Shown here in pieces: positions 52,993 to 61,742 of a DNA stretch of 64,000 nucleotides. The stretch spans positions 38,190 through 102,189 of the forward strand of contig CANLAQ010000002.1 in the NCBI GenBank assembly GCA_947488235.1, given 5' to 3'. This stretch comes from Flavobacteriales bacterium. GTDB lineage: Bacteria > Bacteroidota > Bacteroidia > Flavobacteriales_D > Crocinitomicaceae. Below the pieces are notes generated by a model. It saw nothing but the letters and a program-made list of their open reading frames with translations. It was not told where the DNA came from and did no database searches. A program made the translations under genes and the position numbers. Numbering within the stretch: position 1 is the first letter of the stretch; each line of letters opens with the position of its first letter.

Positions 52993-53022
52993 CAAAGATA
53001 ATGAAATTAATTGAATCACCAA
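52993..53022 (-). promoter_or_regulatory. Promoter for the bS22-like gene, rng and recX
   Basis: On the minus strand TTG (53022-53020), a 19-nt spacer and TATCTTTG (53000-52993) match the flavobacterial consensus exactly. The predicted transcript start is near 52989, giving a leader of about 60 nt that begins with a C-rich/G-rich stretch able to form a short stem. Confidence 0.6.
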
Positions 53023-53030
53023 ACCGAATA

Positions 53031-53321
53031 TTAACCAACCTTTACTTGTGATTTTACTTGCTCCACAAATGTTTTTGCTGGTTTGAATGATGGAATGTTA
53101 TGTGCTGGAATGATAATGGTTGTGTTTTTTGAAATGTTTCTTCCTGTTTTTTGTGCTCTTTCTTTCACAATAAAACTTCCAAATCCTCTTAAATATACAT
53201 TATTTCCTTTAGCCAATGATGTTTTGATGGAGTTCATAAACGATTCAACAGCTCTTAATGCTTCATTTTTTTCTAGTCCCGTTTCTACTGCGATGTCGGT
53301 TACAATATCTGCTTTTGTCAT
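53031..53321 (-). CDS. hup: HU/IHF family DNA-binding protein
   Basis: Nucleoid protein that bends DNA as a dimer. The 96-residue protein begins MTKADIVTDIAVETGL. It has the conserved core VYLRGFGSFIVKERAQKTGRN with the beta-arm around NTTIIIPAHNIPSFKPAK. Starts at ATG 53321, divergent from mutY. The next gene on this strand, the bS22-like gene, has its own promoter. Confidence 0.93.
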   Translation of the reverse strand: MTKADIVTDIAVETGLEKNEALRAVESFMNSIKTSLAKGNNVYLRGFGSFIVKERAQKTGRNISKNTTIIIPAHNIPSFKPAKTFVEQVKSQVKVG

Positions 53322-53430
53322 TATTATTAGAGTTTAAGTTTTTACAATTAGTATTTTCGCGCTACAAAAGTATATTAGATATCTTAATTGGAACGATTTT
53401 AATTAAAATATTTCAAATAAAAATTTACAA

Positions 53431-54474
53431 ATGGCTAATTTTCAAGAGGAAATTATAAATTGGTATTTAATAAATAAGCGTGATTTACCCTGGAGAAATA
53501 CTCAGGACCCTTATAAAATCTGGTTAAGCGAAATAATCTTGCAACAAACTAGAGTTCAACAAGGCCTACCATACTATCTAAAATTCTTAAATGCCTTCCC
53601 TACTATTTATGATTTTGCCCAGGCAAGTGAACAGGAAGTTTTATCCCTATGGCAAGGATTAGGGTATTATTCTAGGGCAAGGAATATGAGAAAAACTGCT
53701 ATTCAAATCGTCGACTTTTTTAATGGTGAATTTCCAAAAACAGAAAAGGAATTACTGTCTTTATTTGGTGTAGGTAAATATTCTGCTGCGGCCATCGGAT
53801 CCTTTGCCTTTAGACTTCCCTTAGCAGTTGTAGATGGAAATGTTTACCGCGTCTTGTCTAGGGTATTTAATATGGACACCCCCATCGATACTCCTCAAGG
53901 TCAAAGAGCGTTTCAAGAATTAGCTTCTACTCTCCTTCCTATACATACGCCTGACACTTATAATCAAGCCATTATGGAATTTGGTGCTTTACAATGTACT
54001 CCCAAAAGTCCAGACTGCCCCAATTGTGTTTTGTTTGCCAGTTGTTTAGGTAGGATTGACAAAAACATAGATGCCTTACCGGTAAAAATTAAAAGTATTA
54101 AAACGCGCAATAGATTTTTTGCTTATCAAGTTTTTATCGATGATGAAAACAGAACGATTATTCAAGAGAGGGGGCCAAAAGATATTTGGCAAGGACTATT
54201 TGAATTCCCCTTACTTGAATTTGAAACGGAGGAATTAACCATGAATTTTATGAATACTGAAGCATCAAAAATAAGAGAGGTCTCTAATGTTATAAAGCAT
54301 AAATTAACCCATCAGTTGATTTTTGCTTATTTTATTGTTTATAGAAAAACTAATTTGCCAAATGACTTAAAACCCAATCAAAAGGTAATGACTTTTTCAA
54401 ATATTGACTCACTTCCCAAGTCTCGATTGATGGAGAAATTTTTAGAATCTGTCAATCCTATTCTTTTTGCTTAA
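53431..54474 (+). CDS. mutY: A/G-specific adenine glycosylase
   Basis: Base-excision repair enzyme that removes adenine opposite 8-oxoguanine. The HhH-GPD domain carries RDLPWRNTQDPYKIWLSEIILQQTRV (catalytic Glu in SEIILQQT) and GVGKYSAAAIGSFAF with the downstream AVVDGNVYRVLSR (catalytic Asp). The [4Fe-4S] loop is CTPKSPDCPNCVLFASC (Cys-x6-Cys-x2-Cys-x5-Cys). A C-terminal NUDIX-like 8-oxoG recognition domain starts near residue 225. It has 347 residues, divergent from hup. Confidence 0.95.
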   Translation: MANFQEEIINWYLINKRDLPWRNTQDPYKIWLSEIILQQTRVQQGLPYYLKFLNAFPTIYDFAQASEQEVLSLWQGLGYYSRARNMRKTAIQIVDFFNGEFPKTEKELLSLFGVGKYSAAAIGSFAFRLPLAVVDGNVYRVLSRVFNMDTPIDTPQGQRAFQELASTLLPIHTPDTYNQAIMEFGALQCTPKSPDCPNCVLFASCLGRIDKNIDALPVKIKSIKTRNRFFAYQVFIDDENRTIIQERGPKDIWQGLFEFPLLEFETEELTMNFMNTEASKIREVSNVIKHKLTHQLIFAYFIVYRKTNLPNDLKPNQKVMTFSNIDSLPKSRLMEKFLESVNPILFA

Positions 54475-54525
54475 GTAGAGAAGAATGTTATTAACTTTGA
54501 AATCTAAATTAATGAAGCCTTCAAA

Positions 54526-55896
54526 ATGATTTTTACGCCAACAACATCAAACACTGCTAATAAAATCCATTTTTGGAATGGAAAAACAGCGTCTCTTTCG
54601 AATGAACTTAAAGCTTTAGGGAATTCTATTATTGAAAAAAAGGGGAAGTGGGACTTTGAAAAATCAAGTTCATCTTTTATAATTTTGGTGAATTGTGATC
54701 AAATGACCCCGGAACTTTATAGAAAAACTGCCTTTGAAATTTATGAGTTAATTAAGAAGGAACTAATTTCAATTTCAATCGAAGAAGCCAACGATGCGCT
54801 CTATCCATTTATCGAGGGATTGGCATTGTCATCTTATCAGTTTGATCGCTTTTTAAGTAAAAAAAATAAACCGAAATTAACGGAAGTATTTGTTCCTGGA
54901 ATGGATGCTAAACAATTGGAAGAATTAGAGGCAACAACAAAAGCAGTCTTTTGGGCACGGGATATGGTTAACACGCCTGTTTCTCATCTAAATGCAGAGC
55001 AATTTTCAACAGAAATAAGTGATCTTTTGGGTTCTGTTGGTGTGCTTGTAGAAGTGTTAGAAAAATCAAAGATTGAAGCACTAAAAATGGGGGGTTTGTT
55101 GGCTGTCAATAAAGGCTCAATTGATCCGCCAACATTTACAATTGCTGAATATAAACCTGCAAACGCTAAGAACCAACAAGCGATTGTTTTGGTTGGAAAA
55201 GGAGTTGTATATGATACAGGAGGATTGAGTTTAAAGCCAACTCCAGGATCAATGGATGTTATGAAAAGTGATATGGCAGGAGCTGCTGGAGTAATTGGCG
55301 CTTTATATTTAGCCGCTAAACAAAAACTACCCGTTCATGTAATTGCTTTAATCCCGGCTACGGACAATAGACCAGGATTAAATGCCTATACTCCGGGAGA
55401 TGTTATAACCATGTTTAATGGATCTACTGTCGAAGTCCTGAATACAGACGCTGAAGGCAGAATGATTTTAGCAGATGCCTTATCTTATTCAGCAAAATAT
55501 AATCCTGCTCTTGTAATTGATGCAGCAACTTTAACCGGCGCCGCTTTAAGGGCAATTGGAACTCACGCAGCAATAATTATGGGCAACGCGGATGATACCA
55601 TTTTTAATCAATTAGAATCTGCTGGCAATCAAGTTCATGAACGGGTTGTTCGTTTCCCATTCTGGGAGGAGTATAAAGAAGAAATGAAATCAAAAATAGC
55701 AGACTTAAAGAATATTGGAGGTCCAAACGGAGGAATGATATCAGCAGGAAAGTTCCTCGAAACCTTCGTGTCTGCTCCCTATGTGCACATGGATGTTGCT
55801 GGACCAGCTTGGCTTGACGCTAAAGAAAACTATAAAGGCATCTCGGGAACTGGATACGGGGTTAGATTGTTATATACATTCTTAAAAAATTATTAA
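54526..55896 (+). CDS. pepA: Leucyl aminopeptidase (M17)
   Basis: Di-metal aminopeptidase of the M17 family. The 456-residue protein has the C-terminal catalytic domain with VGKGVVYDTGGLSLKP, KSDMAGAAGVIGAL, PATDNRPGLNAYTPGD and the signature NTDAEGRMILADAL, which supplies the metal-binding Asp and Glu and the catalytic Arg. The N-terminal domain is weakly conserved, as usual. Followed by pdxA after 1 nt, so the two are probably co-transcribed. Confidence 0.94.
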   Translation: MIFTPTTSNTANKIHFWNGKTASLSNELKALGNSIIEKKGKWDFEKSSSSFIILVNCDQMTPELYRKTAFEIYELIKKELISISIEEANDALYPFIEGLALSSYQFDRFLSKKNKPKLTEVFVPGMDAKQLEELEATTKAVFWARDMVNTPVSHLNAEQFSTEISDLLGSVGVLVEVLEKSKIEALKMGGLLAVNKGSIDPPTFTIAEYKPANAKNQQAIVLVGKGVVYDTGGLSLKPTPGSMDVMKSDMAGAAGVIGALYLAAKQKLPVHVIALIPATDNRPGLNAYTPGDVITMFNGSTVEVLNTDAEGRMILADALSYSAKYNPALVIDAATLTGAALRAIGTHAAIIMGNADDTIFNQLESAGNQVHERVVRFPFWEEYKEEMKSKIADLKNIGGPNGGMISAGKFLETFVSAPYVHMDVAGPAWLDAKENYKGISGTGYGVRLLYTFLKNY

Positions 55897-55897
55897 A

Positions 55898-56971
55898 ATG
55901 GACAGAGAGCCAACAAGTATAAAAGTGGGAATTTCTATTGGTGATATCAATGGAATAGGGGTAGAAATAATTATAAAAGCGCTTAAAGATAATCGAATCT
56001 TAAATGAATTCACGCCAGTCATTTATGGCTCAAGTCTTGCCCTTTCACACTATAAGAAAACATTAGAAATGCCCGATTTTTCTTATTTAATTTGCAAAAC
56101 AGCAGATGAAATTCAAGAGAAGAAAATCAATGTACTTAATTGCATAGACGATGAGGTAATAGTTCAAGAGGGAACATCAACCCCATTGTCTGCAAAATTG
56201 GCGATTAAAAGTCTTGAAAAAGCGGCGGGAGACTTAGCTTCAGGTAAAATCGATGTGCTTGTAACAGCGCCCCTATCTAAAGAAAGTGTACAGCAAGCAG
56301 GCTTTGAATTTCCAGGGCACACTGAATTTTTAGCTGAAATGGCGGGAGTAAATGAAGCGTTAATGCTTCTTGTTTCTCCATTTTTAAAAGTGGCTTTGGT
56401 TACAAGTCATGTTCCCCTTAAGGAAGTTCCTGCGTTATTAACGAAGGAAAAAATAGTAGAAAAAATCCATACACTAGAAAAATCCTTAACAAAAGACTTT
56501 GGAATATCTAGACCAAAAATTGCAGTATTGGGACTCAATCCGCACGCGGGAGAAAATGGGAAGATAGGCTTGGAAGAACAAGAAATTATTTCTCCAGCAA
56601 TACAATTAGCAAAAAACGATGGGTCCTTAGTATATGGCCCTTATGCTGCAGATGGCTTTTTTGGTTCTGAACAAAGAAGTAAATTTGATGGTGTTCTTGC
56701 TATGTATCACGATCAAGGTTTAGCGGCTTTTAAAGCACTGTCTTTTGAAGAAGGAGTTAATTTTACCGCTGGATTACCAATTGTAAGAACTAGTCCAGAT
56801 CATGGTACCGCTTTCGATATCGCAGGTAAAAATATCGCCGAAGAACAATCCTTGAGAAGCGCAATTTATTTGGCTATTGAAATATATAAGAATAGAAAAT
56901 TTGAGAAGGAAATTAGTCAAAATCCCCTCGCAATTACCGTTGGAGAAAAAGACACCCACAACTCTAGGTAA
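55898..56971 (+). CDS. pdxA: 4-hydroxythreonine-4-phosphate dehydrogenase
   Basis: NAD-dependent step of the DXP-dependent vitamin B6 pathway. SIGDINGIGVEII (14-26) is the N-terminal signature. FPGHTEFLAEM gives a metal-binding histidine, LNPHAGENG another, and MYHDQGLAAFKAL the third. The C-terminus has RTSPDHGTAFDIAGK. It has 357 residues. It lies between pepA and the yceD-rpmF promoter. Confidence 0.95.
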   Translation: MDREPTSIKVGISIGDINGIGVEIIIKALKDNRILNEFTPVIYGSSLALSHYKKTLEMPDFSYLICKTADEIQEKKINVLNCIDDEVIVQEGTSTPLSAKLAIKSLEKAAGDLASGKIDVLVTAPLSKESVQQAGFEFPGHTEFLAEMAGVNEALMLLVSPFLKVALVTSHVPLKEVPALLTKEKIVEKIHTLEKSLTKDFGISRPKIAVLGLNPHAGENGKIGLEEQEIISPAIQLAKNDGSLVYGPYAADGFFGSEQRSKFDGVLAMYHDQGLAAFKALSFEEGVNFTAGLPIVRTSPDHGTAFDIAGKNIAEEQSLRSAIYLAIEIYKNRKFEKEISQNPLAITVGEKDTHNSR

Positions 56972-56994
56972 CTTCTTCTTTGAATTCTCGTTTT

Positions 56995-57021
56995 TTGTTT
57001 GAAAAAAAAGTAGTAACTTTG
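56995..57021 (+). promoter_or_regulatory. Promoter of the yceD-rpmF-plsX-fabH-accBC operon
   Basis: TTG at 56995-56997, a 16-nt spacer and TAACTTTG at 57014-57021. The -7 box is a full consensus match and the spacer is one below the usual range. The yceD ATG is 27 nt downstream. Confidence 0.5.
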
Positions 57022-57048
57022 TGCCCCTAAGTTTTAGGCAACTGTGAA

Positions 57049-57567
57049 ATGAAAAATAAAAATCAGTTTTTGATTCCTTTTGTAGGCCTTAAAATAGGGG
57101 AGCATCAGTTTGCTTTTGAATTGAATGAAAAGTTCTTTGAAGATTTACCACATTTATCCCTTGGAAAAGGGCAATTAAATGTTGAATTATCTCTTGACAA
57201 AAAAGAAACTATGCTGGTAGCATCGTTTTCTGTAGAGGGAGAGATAAATATGTTATGCAGTAAATGCAATGAGGAAGTAGTCACTGAAATATATGACGAA
57301 CTCGATTTGATTTACAAATTTGGATTAGAGCAAGAAGACAATGAAGCCTTGATTGTTTTACACCCTGACACCTATGAATTGGATGTATTTCAGCCGATTT
57401 ATGAAATGATAGTAATGGCACTTCCAACAAGGCCATTGCATGAAGAAGGGGAGTGTGATGAGGAAATGGTGAAGCTAATCCAAAAATATATGCAAACTGA
57501 AAGTATAGTAATAGAAGCACAAAAAGAAGAAGACCCTCGATGGTCAGCATTAAAAAATTTGAATTAA
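57049..57567 (+). CDS. yceD: YceD/DUF177 family protein
   Basis: A 172-residue acidic protein of the YceD family, which is linked to large-subunit ribosome or 23S rRNA metabolism and almost always precedes rpmF. A single CxxC pair (MLCSKCNEEVV, about residues 68-78) is followed by DELDLIYKFG and LDVFQPIYEMIVMALP. As expected, rpmF starts 18 nt downstream. The molecular function is not established. Confidence 0.86.
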   Translation: MKNKNQFLIPFVGLKIGEHQFAFELNEKFFEDLPHLSLGKGQLNVELSLDKKETMLVASFSVEGEINMLCSKCNEEVVTEIYDELDLIYKFGLEQEDNEALIVLHPDTYELDVFQPIYEMIVMALPTRPLHEEGECDEEMVKLIQKYMQTESIVIEAQKEEDPRWSALKNLN

Positions 57568-57585
57568 AATTAAGTAATATAGATT

Positions 57586-57777
57586 ATGGCACATCCTAAA
57601 CGGAAAATCTCCAAAACCAGAAGAGATAAAAGAAGGACTCATATCAATGCAGTAGCAAAGAATATCGCTACTTGTCCAACAACAGGACAACCTCACCTTT
57701 TTCACCATGCGCATTGGCATGAGGGAAAATTATACTACAAAGGAAGAGTTGTAGCTGAAAAAGAAGTTGCGGCTTAA
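57586..57777 (+). CDS. rpmF: 50S ribosomal protein bL32
   Basis: A 63-residue ribosomal protein: [19 protein letters not shown] at the start, then the conserved [15 protein letters not shown]. Only one cysteine is present, so it is the zinc-free form. It lies between yceD and plsX, the standard order linking translation and lipid synthesis. Confidence 0.96.
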   Translation: MAHPKRKISKTRRDKRRTHINAVAKNIATCPTTGQPHLFHHAHWHEGKLYYKGRVVAEKEVAA

Positions 57778-57792
57778 TCCCGTAAACTTTTT

Positions 57793-58731
57793 ATGAGGGT
57801 AGGCATAGATATTTCCGGCGGAGACTTCGCCCCTCTCGCAAACATAAGAGGAGCAATTCTTGCTAAAAAAACACTCAAAGAAAGTGTTACTATTGTCTTG
57901 ATTGGAAATCAAGATGAGATCGCTATTGCCTTAGAATCTGAGAATACAGATCAGTTACAATTTGAAATTGTACACGCCCCCGATGTCATAACAATGCATG
58001 ATCACCCAGCCCGAGCTTTTACTCAAAAACCACAAAGTTCTATTTCTGTAGGTTTTGAAATGTTAGCCAAGGGTAAAATAAACGCTTTTGCAAGTACTGG
58101 AAATACCGGCGCAATGTTAGTGGGTTCTATCTATAAAATAAAAAATATTCCGGGGATTATTCGCCCATGTATCACATCTACTTTACCTGCAATAAATGGA
58201 GCTAATACCATTCTTTTGGATGTTGGGTCTAATGCAGACTGTAGAGCAGATGTTTTATATCAATTCGCTGTTTTAGGTTCTTTATATAGCAAACATGTTC
58301 AGGGTGTCAAAAAGCCTCGTGTTGCATTATTAAATATCGGAGAAGAAGAGACCAAGGGAAATTTAGTAACGCAAGCCACTTATAAACTAATGGAGGAATC
58401 CGAAGAGATTTTCTTTATCGGAAATATTGAAGGTAGAGATATTTTTCAGGGTCTTGCAGATGTAATTGTTTGTGATGGATTTACCGGAAACATTGTATTA
58501 AAAGAAGCTGAAGGCATTTATACTTTGTTAAAACAAAGGGGCATACAAGATGAATATTTCGAGCGCTTTAATTATGAAAATTATGGCGGAACTCCTATCT
58601 TAGGGGTTAAAGGAAATGTAATTATTGGACATGGTATTTCTAATGATATTGCTGTGAAAAATATGCTTTTACTTGCTTTTGATGTTGCGAAATCGAATCT
58701 TTCAAGAAAAATAAATCGAGCATTTAATTAA
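57793..58731 (+). CDS. plsX: Phosphate acyltransferase PlsX
   Basis: Makes acyl-phosphate from acyl-ACP, the acyl donor for the first step of phospholipid synthesis. The 312-residue protein has GIDISGGDFAPLANIRGA at the start, STGNTGAMLVGSIYKI and DGFTGNIVLKEAEG. Starts at ATG 57793, 15 nt after rpmF. Peripheral membrane enzyme in characterised bacteria. Confidence 0.95.
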   Translation: MRVGIDISGGDFAPLANIRGAILAKKTLKESVTIVLIGNQDEIAIALESENTDQLQFEIVHAPDVITMHDHPARAFTQKPQSSISVGFEMLAKGKINAFASTGNTGAMLVGSIYKIKNIPGIIRPCITSTLPAINGANTILLDVGSNADCRADVLYQFAVLGSLYSKHVQGVKKPRVALLNIGEEETKGNLVTQATYKLMEESEEIFFIGNIEGRDIFQGLADVIVCDGFTGNIVLKEAEGIYTLLKQRGIQDEYFERFNYENYGGTPILGVKGNVIIGHGISNDIAVKNMLLLAFDVAKSNLSRKINRAFN

Positions 58732-58734
58732 TTT

Positions 58735-59724
58735 ATGAAGAAAATATCAGCCGCAATAACAGGTGTTCATGGTTTTGTTCCAAAGGACATATTGAGTAAT
58801 GAAGATTTATCTAAAATTGTAGATACTTCTGATGAATGGATATTGTCTAGAACCGGAATCAAGGAACGACGCATTATGAAGGACGGAGCTTCGTCTGATA
58901 TGGCGATGGAAGCGGTAAACGCACTTTTACGCAAAAAAAAAATTGACCCCCTAGAAATAGAATTGGTTATAGTGGGAACTGTTACTCCTGACCATCCTTT
59001 TCCAAGTACAGCGAATATACTTTGTGATAAAACTGGAATGAAGAATGCTTGGGGATTTGATTTAAATGCAGCATGCTCAGGGTTTTTATTCGCACTTTCT
59101 ACAGGAGCGCAATTTATTGAGACCGGTAAATATAAAAAAGTGTTGGTTGTAGGAGTTGATAAAATGACATCAATTGTTGATTATCAAGACCGCACAACCT
59201 GTGTGATTTTTGGCGATGGAGCCGGTGTAGTGCTTTTAGAACCAAATGAAGAAGGTTTAGGAATTCAAGATTTTATACTTAGAAGTGATGGTTCTGGCCG
59301 TGAGTTTTTAGTACAGCCAGCGGGCGGTTCTGCTATGCCACCTTCTCATGAAACTATTGATCAACGCATGCATTATGTAAAGCAAGAAGGTAAGCAAGTT
59401 TATAAATTTGCTGTTACTAATATGGCTGAGGTTTCTGCTGAAATAATGGAAAAAAATAATTTAACAAGCGATGATGTTGCCTGGTTAGTTCCTCACCAAG
59501 CCAATCTTCGCATTATCGATGCTACTGCAAATCGCATGGGACTTCCTAGCGAAAAGGTGATGATCAATATTCAAAAATATGGAAATACGACCGCGGGTAC
59601 TTTACCTTTGTGTTTGTGGGACTATGAGAGTCAACTTAAAAAAGGAGATAATATAATTCTTTCTGCTTTTGGCGGTGGCTTTACTTGGGGAGCTGTTTAT
59701 ATCAAATGGGCATATAATTCTTAA
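58735..59724 (+). CDS. fabH: 3-oxoacyl-ACP synthase III
   Basis: Starts fatty-acid synthesis by condensing acyl-CoA with malonyl-ACP. Active site: Cys in [14 protein letters not shown], His in [10 protein letters not shown] and Asn in [21 protein letters not shown] near the N-terminus contacts CoA. It has 329 residues. Only 3 nt after plsX and 29 nt before accB. Confidence 0.96.
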   Translation: MKKISAAITGVHGFVPKDILSNEDLSKIVDTSDEWILSRTGIKERRIMKDGASSDMAMEAVNALLRKKKIDPLEIELVIVGTVTPDHPFPSTANILCDKTGMKNAWGFDLNAACSGFLFALSTGAQFIETGKYKKVLVVGVDKMTSIVDYQDRTTCVIFGDGAGVVLLEPNEEGLGIQDFILRSDGSGREFLVQPAGGSAMPPSHETIDQRMHYVKQEGKQVYKFAVTNMAEVSAEIMEKNNLTSDDVAWLVPHQANLRIIDATANRMGLPSEKVMINIQKYGNTTAGTLPLCLWDYESQLKKGDNIILSAFGGGFTWGAVYIKWAYNS

Positions 59725-59753
59725 TTTAGCAATAATTTTTTAATCAAATAAAA

Positions 59754-60233
59754 ATGAATACAGACGAAATCAGAGAATTAATCAAGCTTGTGTCTAAAGC
59801 AGGCATTGGTAGAGTGGAAATTGAAAGAGACGGTTTCTACATAAATATTGAAGGCGGAATGACACACAATGGTGATCAACCCATCTATGTTCAGGCGCCA
59901 CAAAATCAAGTAATGCAAACACCTGCAGCTGTTGCTCCTCAGGCAGCAATTCCAGCTCCTGTTGCTGCACCTGCAGCGGTAGAAGAATCTAATGCTGTAG
60001 TAATAAAATCTACTATGATCGGTACTTTTTATCGTTCATCAGGTCCTGACAAAGATTCTTTTGTTTCAGTAGGGTCCATGATTCAAAAAGGCGATAAAAT
60101 TTGTATCATCGAAGCAATGAAATTGTTTAATGAAATTGAAGCTGAAATTTCTGGTAAAATTGTAAAAATATTGGTTGACGATGCTTCTCCTGTAGAATAT
60201 GATCAACCCCTATTTCTTGTTGAGCCAGCATAA
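59754..60233 (+). CDS. accB: Biotin carboxyl carrier protein of acetyl-CoA carboxylase
   Basis: Carries CO2 as carboxybiotin for malonyl-CoA synthesis. The 159-residue protein has an N-terminal helical part, an Ala/Pro-rich linker (about 58-80) and a C-terminal biotinyl domain with [12 protein letters not shown] (biotinylated lysine) and the thumb segment [14 protein letters not shown]. Directly precedes accC, its partner. Confidence 0.96.
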   Translation: MNTDEIRELIKLVSKAGIGRVEIERDGFYINIEGGMTHNGDQPIYVQAPQNQVMQTPAAVAPQAAIPAPVAAPAAVEESNAVVIKSTMIGTFYRSSGPDKDSFVSVGSMIQKGDKICIIEAMKLFNEIEAEISGKIVKILVDDASPVEYDQPLFLVEPA

Positions 60234-60253
60234 TTTACCCCAAAACTTTTACA

Positions 60254-61588
60254 ATGTTCAAAAAAATATTAATTGCCAATAGAGGTGAAATTGCCATGCG
60301 AATTATTCGCACCTGTAAAGAAATGGGAATTAAAACCGTTGCTGTTTATTCAACAGCAGATAAAGATAGTTTGCCCGTTAGATTTGCAGATGAAGCGGTT
60401 TGCATTGGACCTCCAGTTTCTTCTAAATCATATCTTTCAATACCCAATATTATTGCTGCGGCTGAAATCACAAATGCAGATGCAATTCATCCAGGATATG
60501 GTTTTCTTTCTGAAAATGAAAAATTTTCAAAGGTTTGTCAAGAGCACGGAATTAAATTTATTGGCGCCCTGCCGGAACAAATTGCCGGAATGGGAGATAA
60601 AGCAACAGCAAAAGCAACAATGATTAGTGCAGGTGTTCCATGTATTCCAGGGTCTGTTGGCTTGCTAAAGGATGTTAAGGATGCTATTGCAAATGCAAAA
60701 ATTGTAAAATACCCAGTAATTCTAAAAGCTACAGCCGGAGGAGGTGGAAAAGGAATGCGTATCGTTTGGAAAGAGGAGGATATTCAAGATGCTTGGGACT
60801 CTGCGCGACAAGAAGCAAAAGCCGCCTTCGGAAATGATGGAATTTACATGGAAAAATATATTGAGGAGCCAAGACATATCGAAATTCAAATTGCTGGAGA
60901 CCAATATGGAAATGCTTGTCATTTATCAGAAAGAGATTGTTCCATTCAAAGACGCCATCAAAAACTAGTGGAAGAAACTCCTTCACCATTTATGACGCCC
61001 GAATTGCGTGAAAAAATGGGAGAAGCTGCGATCAGAGCGGCCAAAGCGGTTAAGTACGAAGGTGTTGGAACTGTTGAGTTTTTAGTAGATAAAAACAGAG
61101 ATTTTTATTTCATGGAAATGAACACCCGTATTCAGGTTGAGCATACTATTACTGAAGAGGTAATTAATTATGATTTAGTAAAAGAGCAAATTAAACTAGC
61201 TGCAGGTGAAAAAATTTCCGGTAAAAATCATTTTCCTTTACTACACGCTATTCAGTGTCGCATCAATGCGGAAGATCCTTACAATGATTTTAGACCAAGC
61301 CCCGGAAAGATTACACAATACCATTCTCCAGGTGGACATGGAGTAAGAATTGATACGCATGTTTATGCTGGTTATACTATTCCATCGAATTATGATTCTA
61401 TGATTTCAAAATTAATTGTCGTTGCACAAACTCGTGAGGAAGCAATTTTAAAAATGAAACGCGCACTTGATGAATACATAATTGAGGGCGTGAAAACTAC
61501 CATCCCTTTCCATCAAAAATTGATGATGGATAAAGATTTTAGATCTGGTAATTTTACTACAAAATTCATGGAAACATTCGAAATGTAA
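60254..61588 (+). CDS. accC: Biotin carboxylase subunit of acetyl-CoA carboxylase
   Basis: ATP-grasp enzyme that carboxylates the biotin on AccB. The 444-residue protein has [20 protein letters not shown] at the start, the glycine-rich loop [45 protein letters not shown] (catalytic Glu/Arg region) and RINAEDP. It is the last gene of the yceD-to-accC operon and is followed by a clear terminator. Confidence 0.97.
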   Translation: MFKKILIANRGEIAMRIIRTCKEMGIKTVAVYSTADKDSLPVRFADEAVCIGPPVSSKSYLSIPNIIAAAEITNADAIHPGYGFLSENEKFSKVCQEHGIKFIGALPEQIAGMGDKATAKATMISAGVPCIPGSVGLLKDVKDAIANAKIVKYPVILKATAGGGGKGMRIVWKEEDIQDAWDSARQEAKAAFGNDGIYMEKYIEEPRHIEIQIAGDQYGNACHLSERDCSIQRRHQKLVEETPSPFMTPELREKMGEAAIRAAKAVKYEGVGTVEFLVDKNRDFYFMEMNTRIQVEHTITEEVINYDLVKEQIKLAAGEKISGKNHFPLLHAIQCRINAEDPYNDFRPSPGKITQYHSPGGHGVRIDTHVYAGYTIPSNYDSMISKLIVVAQTREEAILKMKRALDEYIIEGVKTTIPFHQKLMMDKDFRSGNFTTKFMETFEM

Positions 61589-61612
61589 TTTAAACAGTAG
61601 GTTTGTTCATTT

Positions 61613-61639
61613 AGCCGGAGTTTTTCCGGCTTTTTTTTT
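61613..61639 (+). terminator. Intrinsic terminator after accC
   Basis: AGCCGGA (61613-61619), loop GTTTT, TCCGGCT (61625-61631), then a run of T to 61639. It ends the lipid operon 24 nt after the accC stop. Confidence 0.92.
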
Positions 61640-61742
61640 ATCTTCAACTTTGTAAATTAGGCAACTATGCCCTTTTTTTTCGTCTATAATTTATTAAATT
61701 TAACTTAATATTTGGCGTAAAGAATTTTTTATACAAGTGTAA

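Noticed and set aside
53083-53337. 84-residue plus-strand ORF opposite the HU gene
   Set aside because: Complete overlap with a conserved HU gene in antisense; composition is that of a shadow frame.
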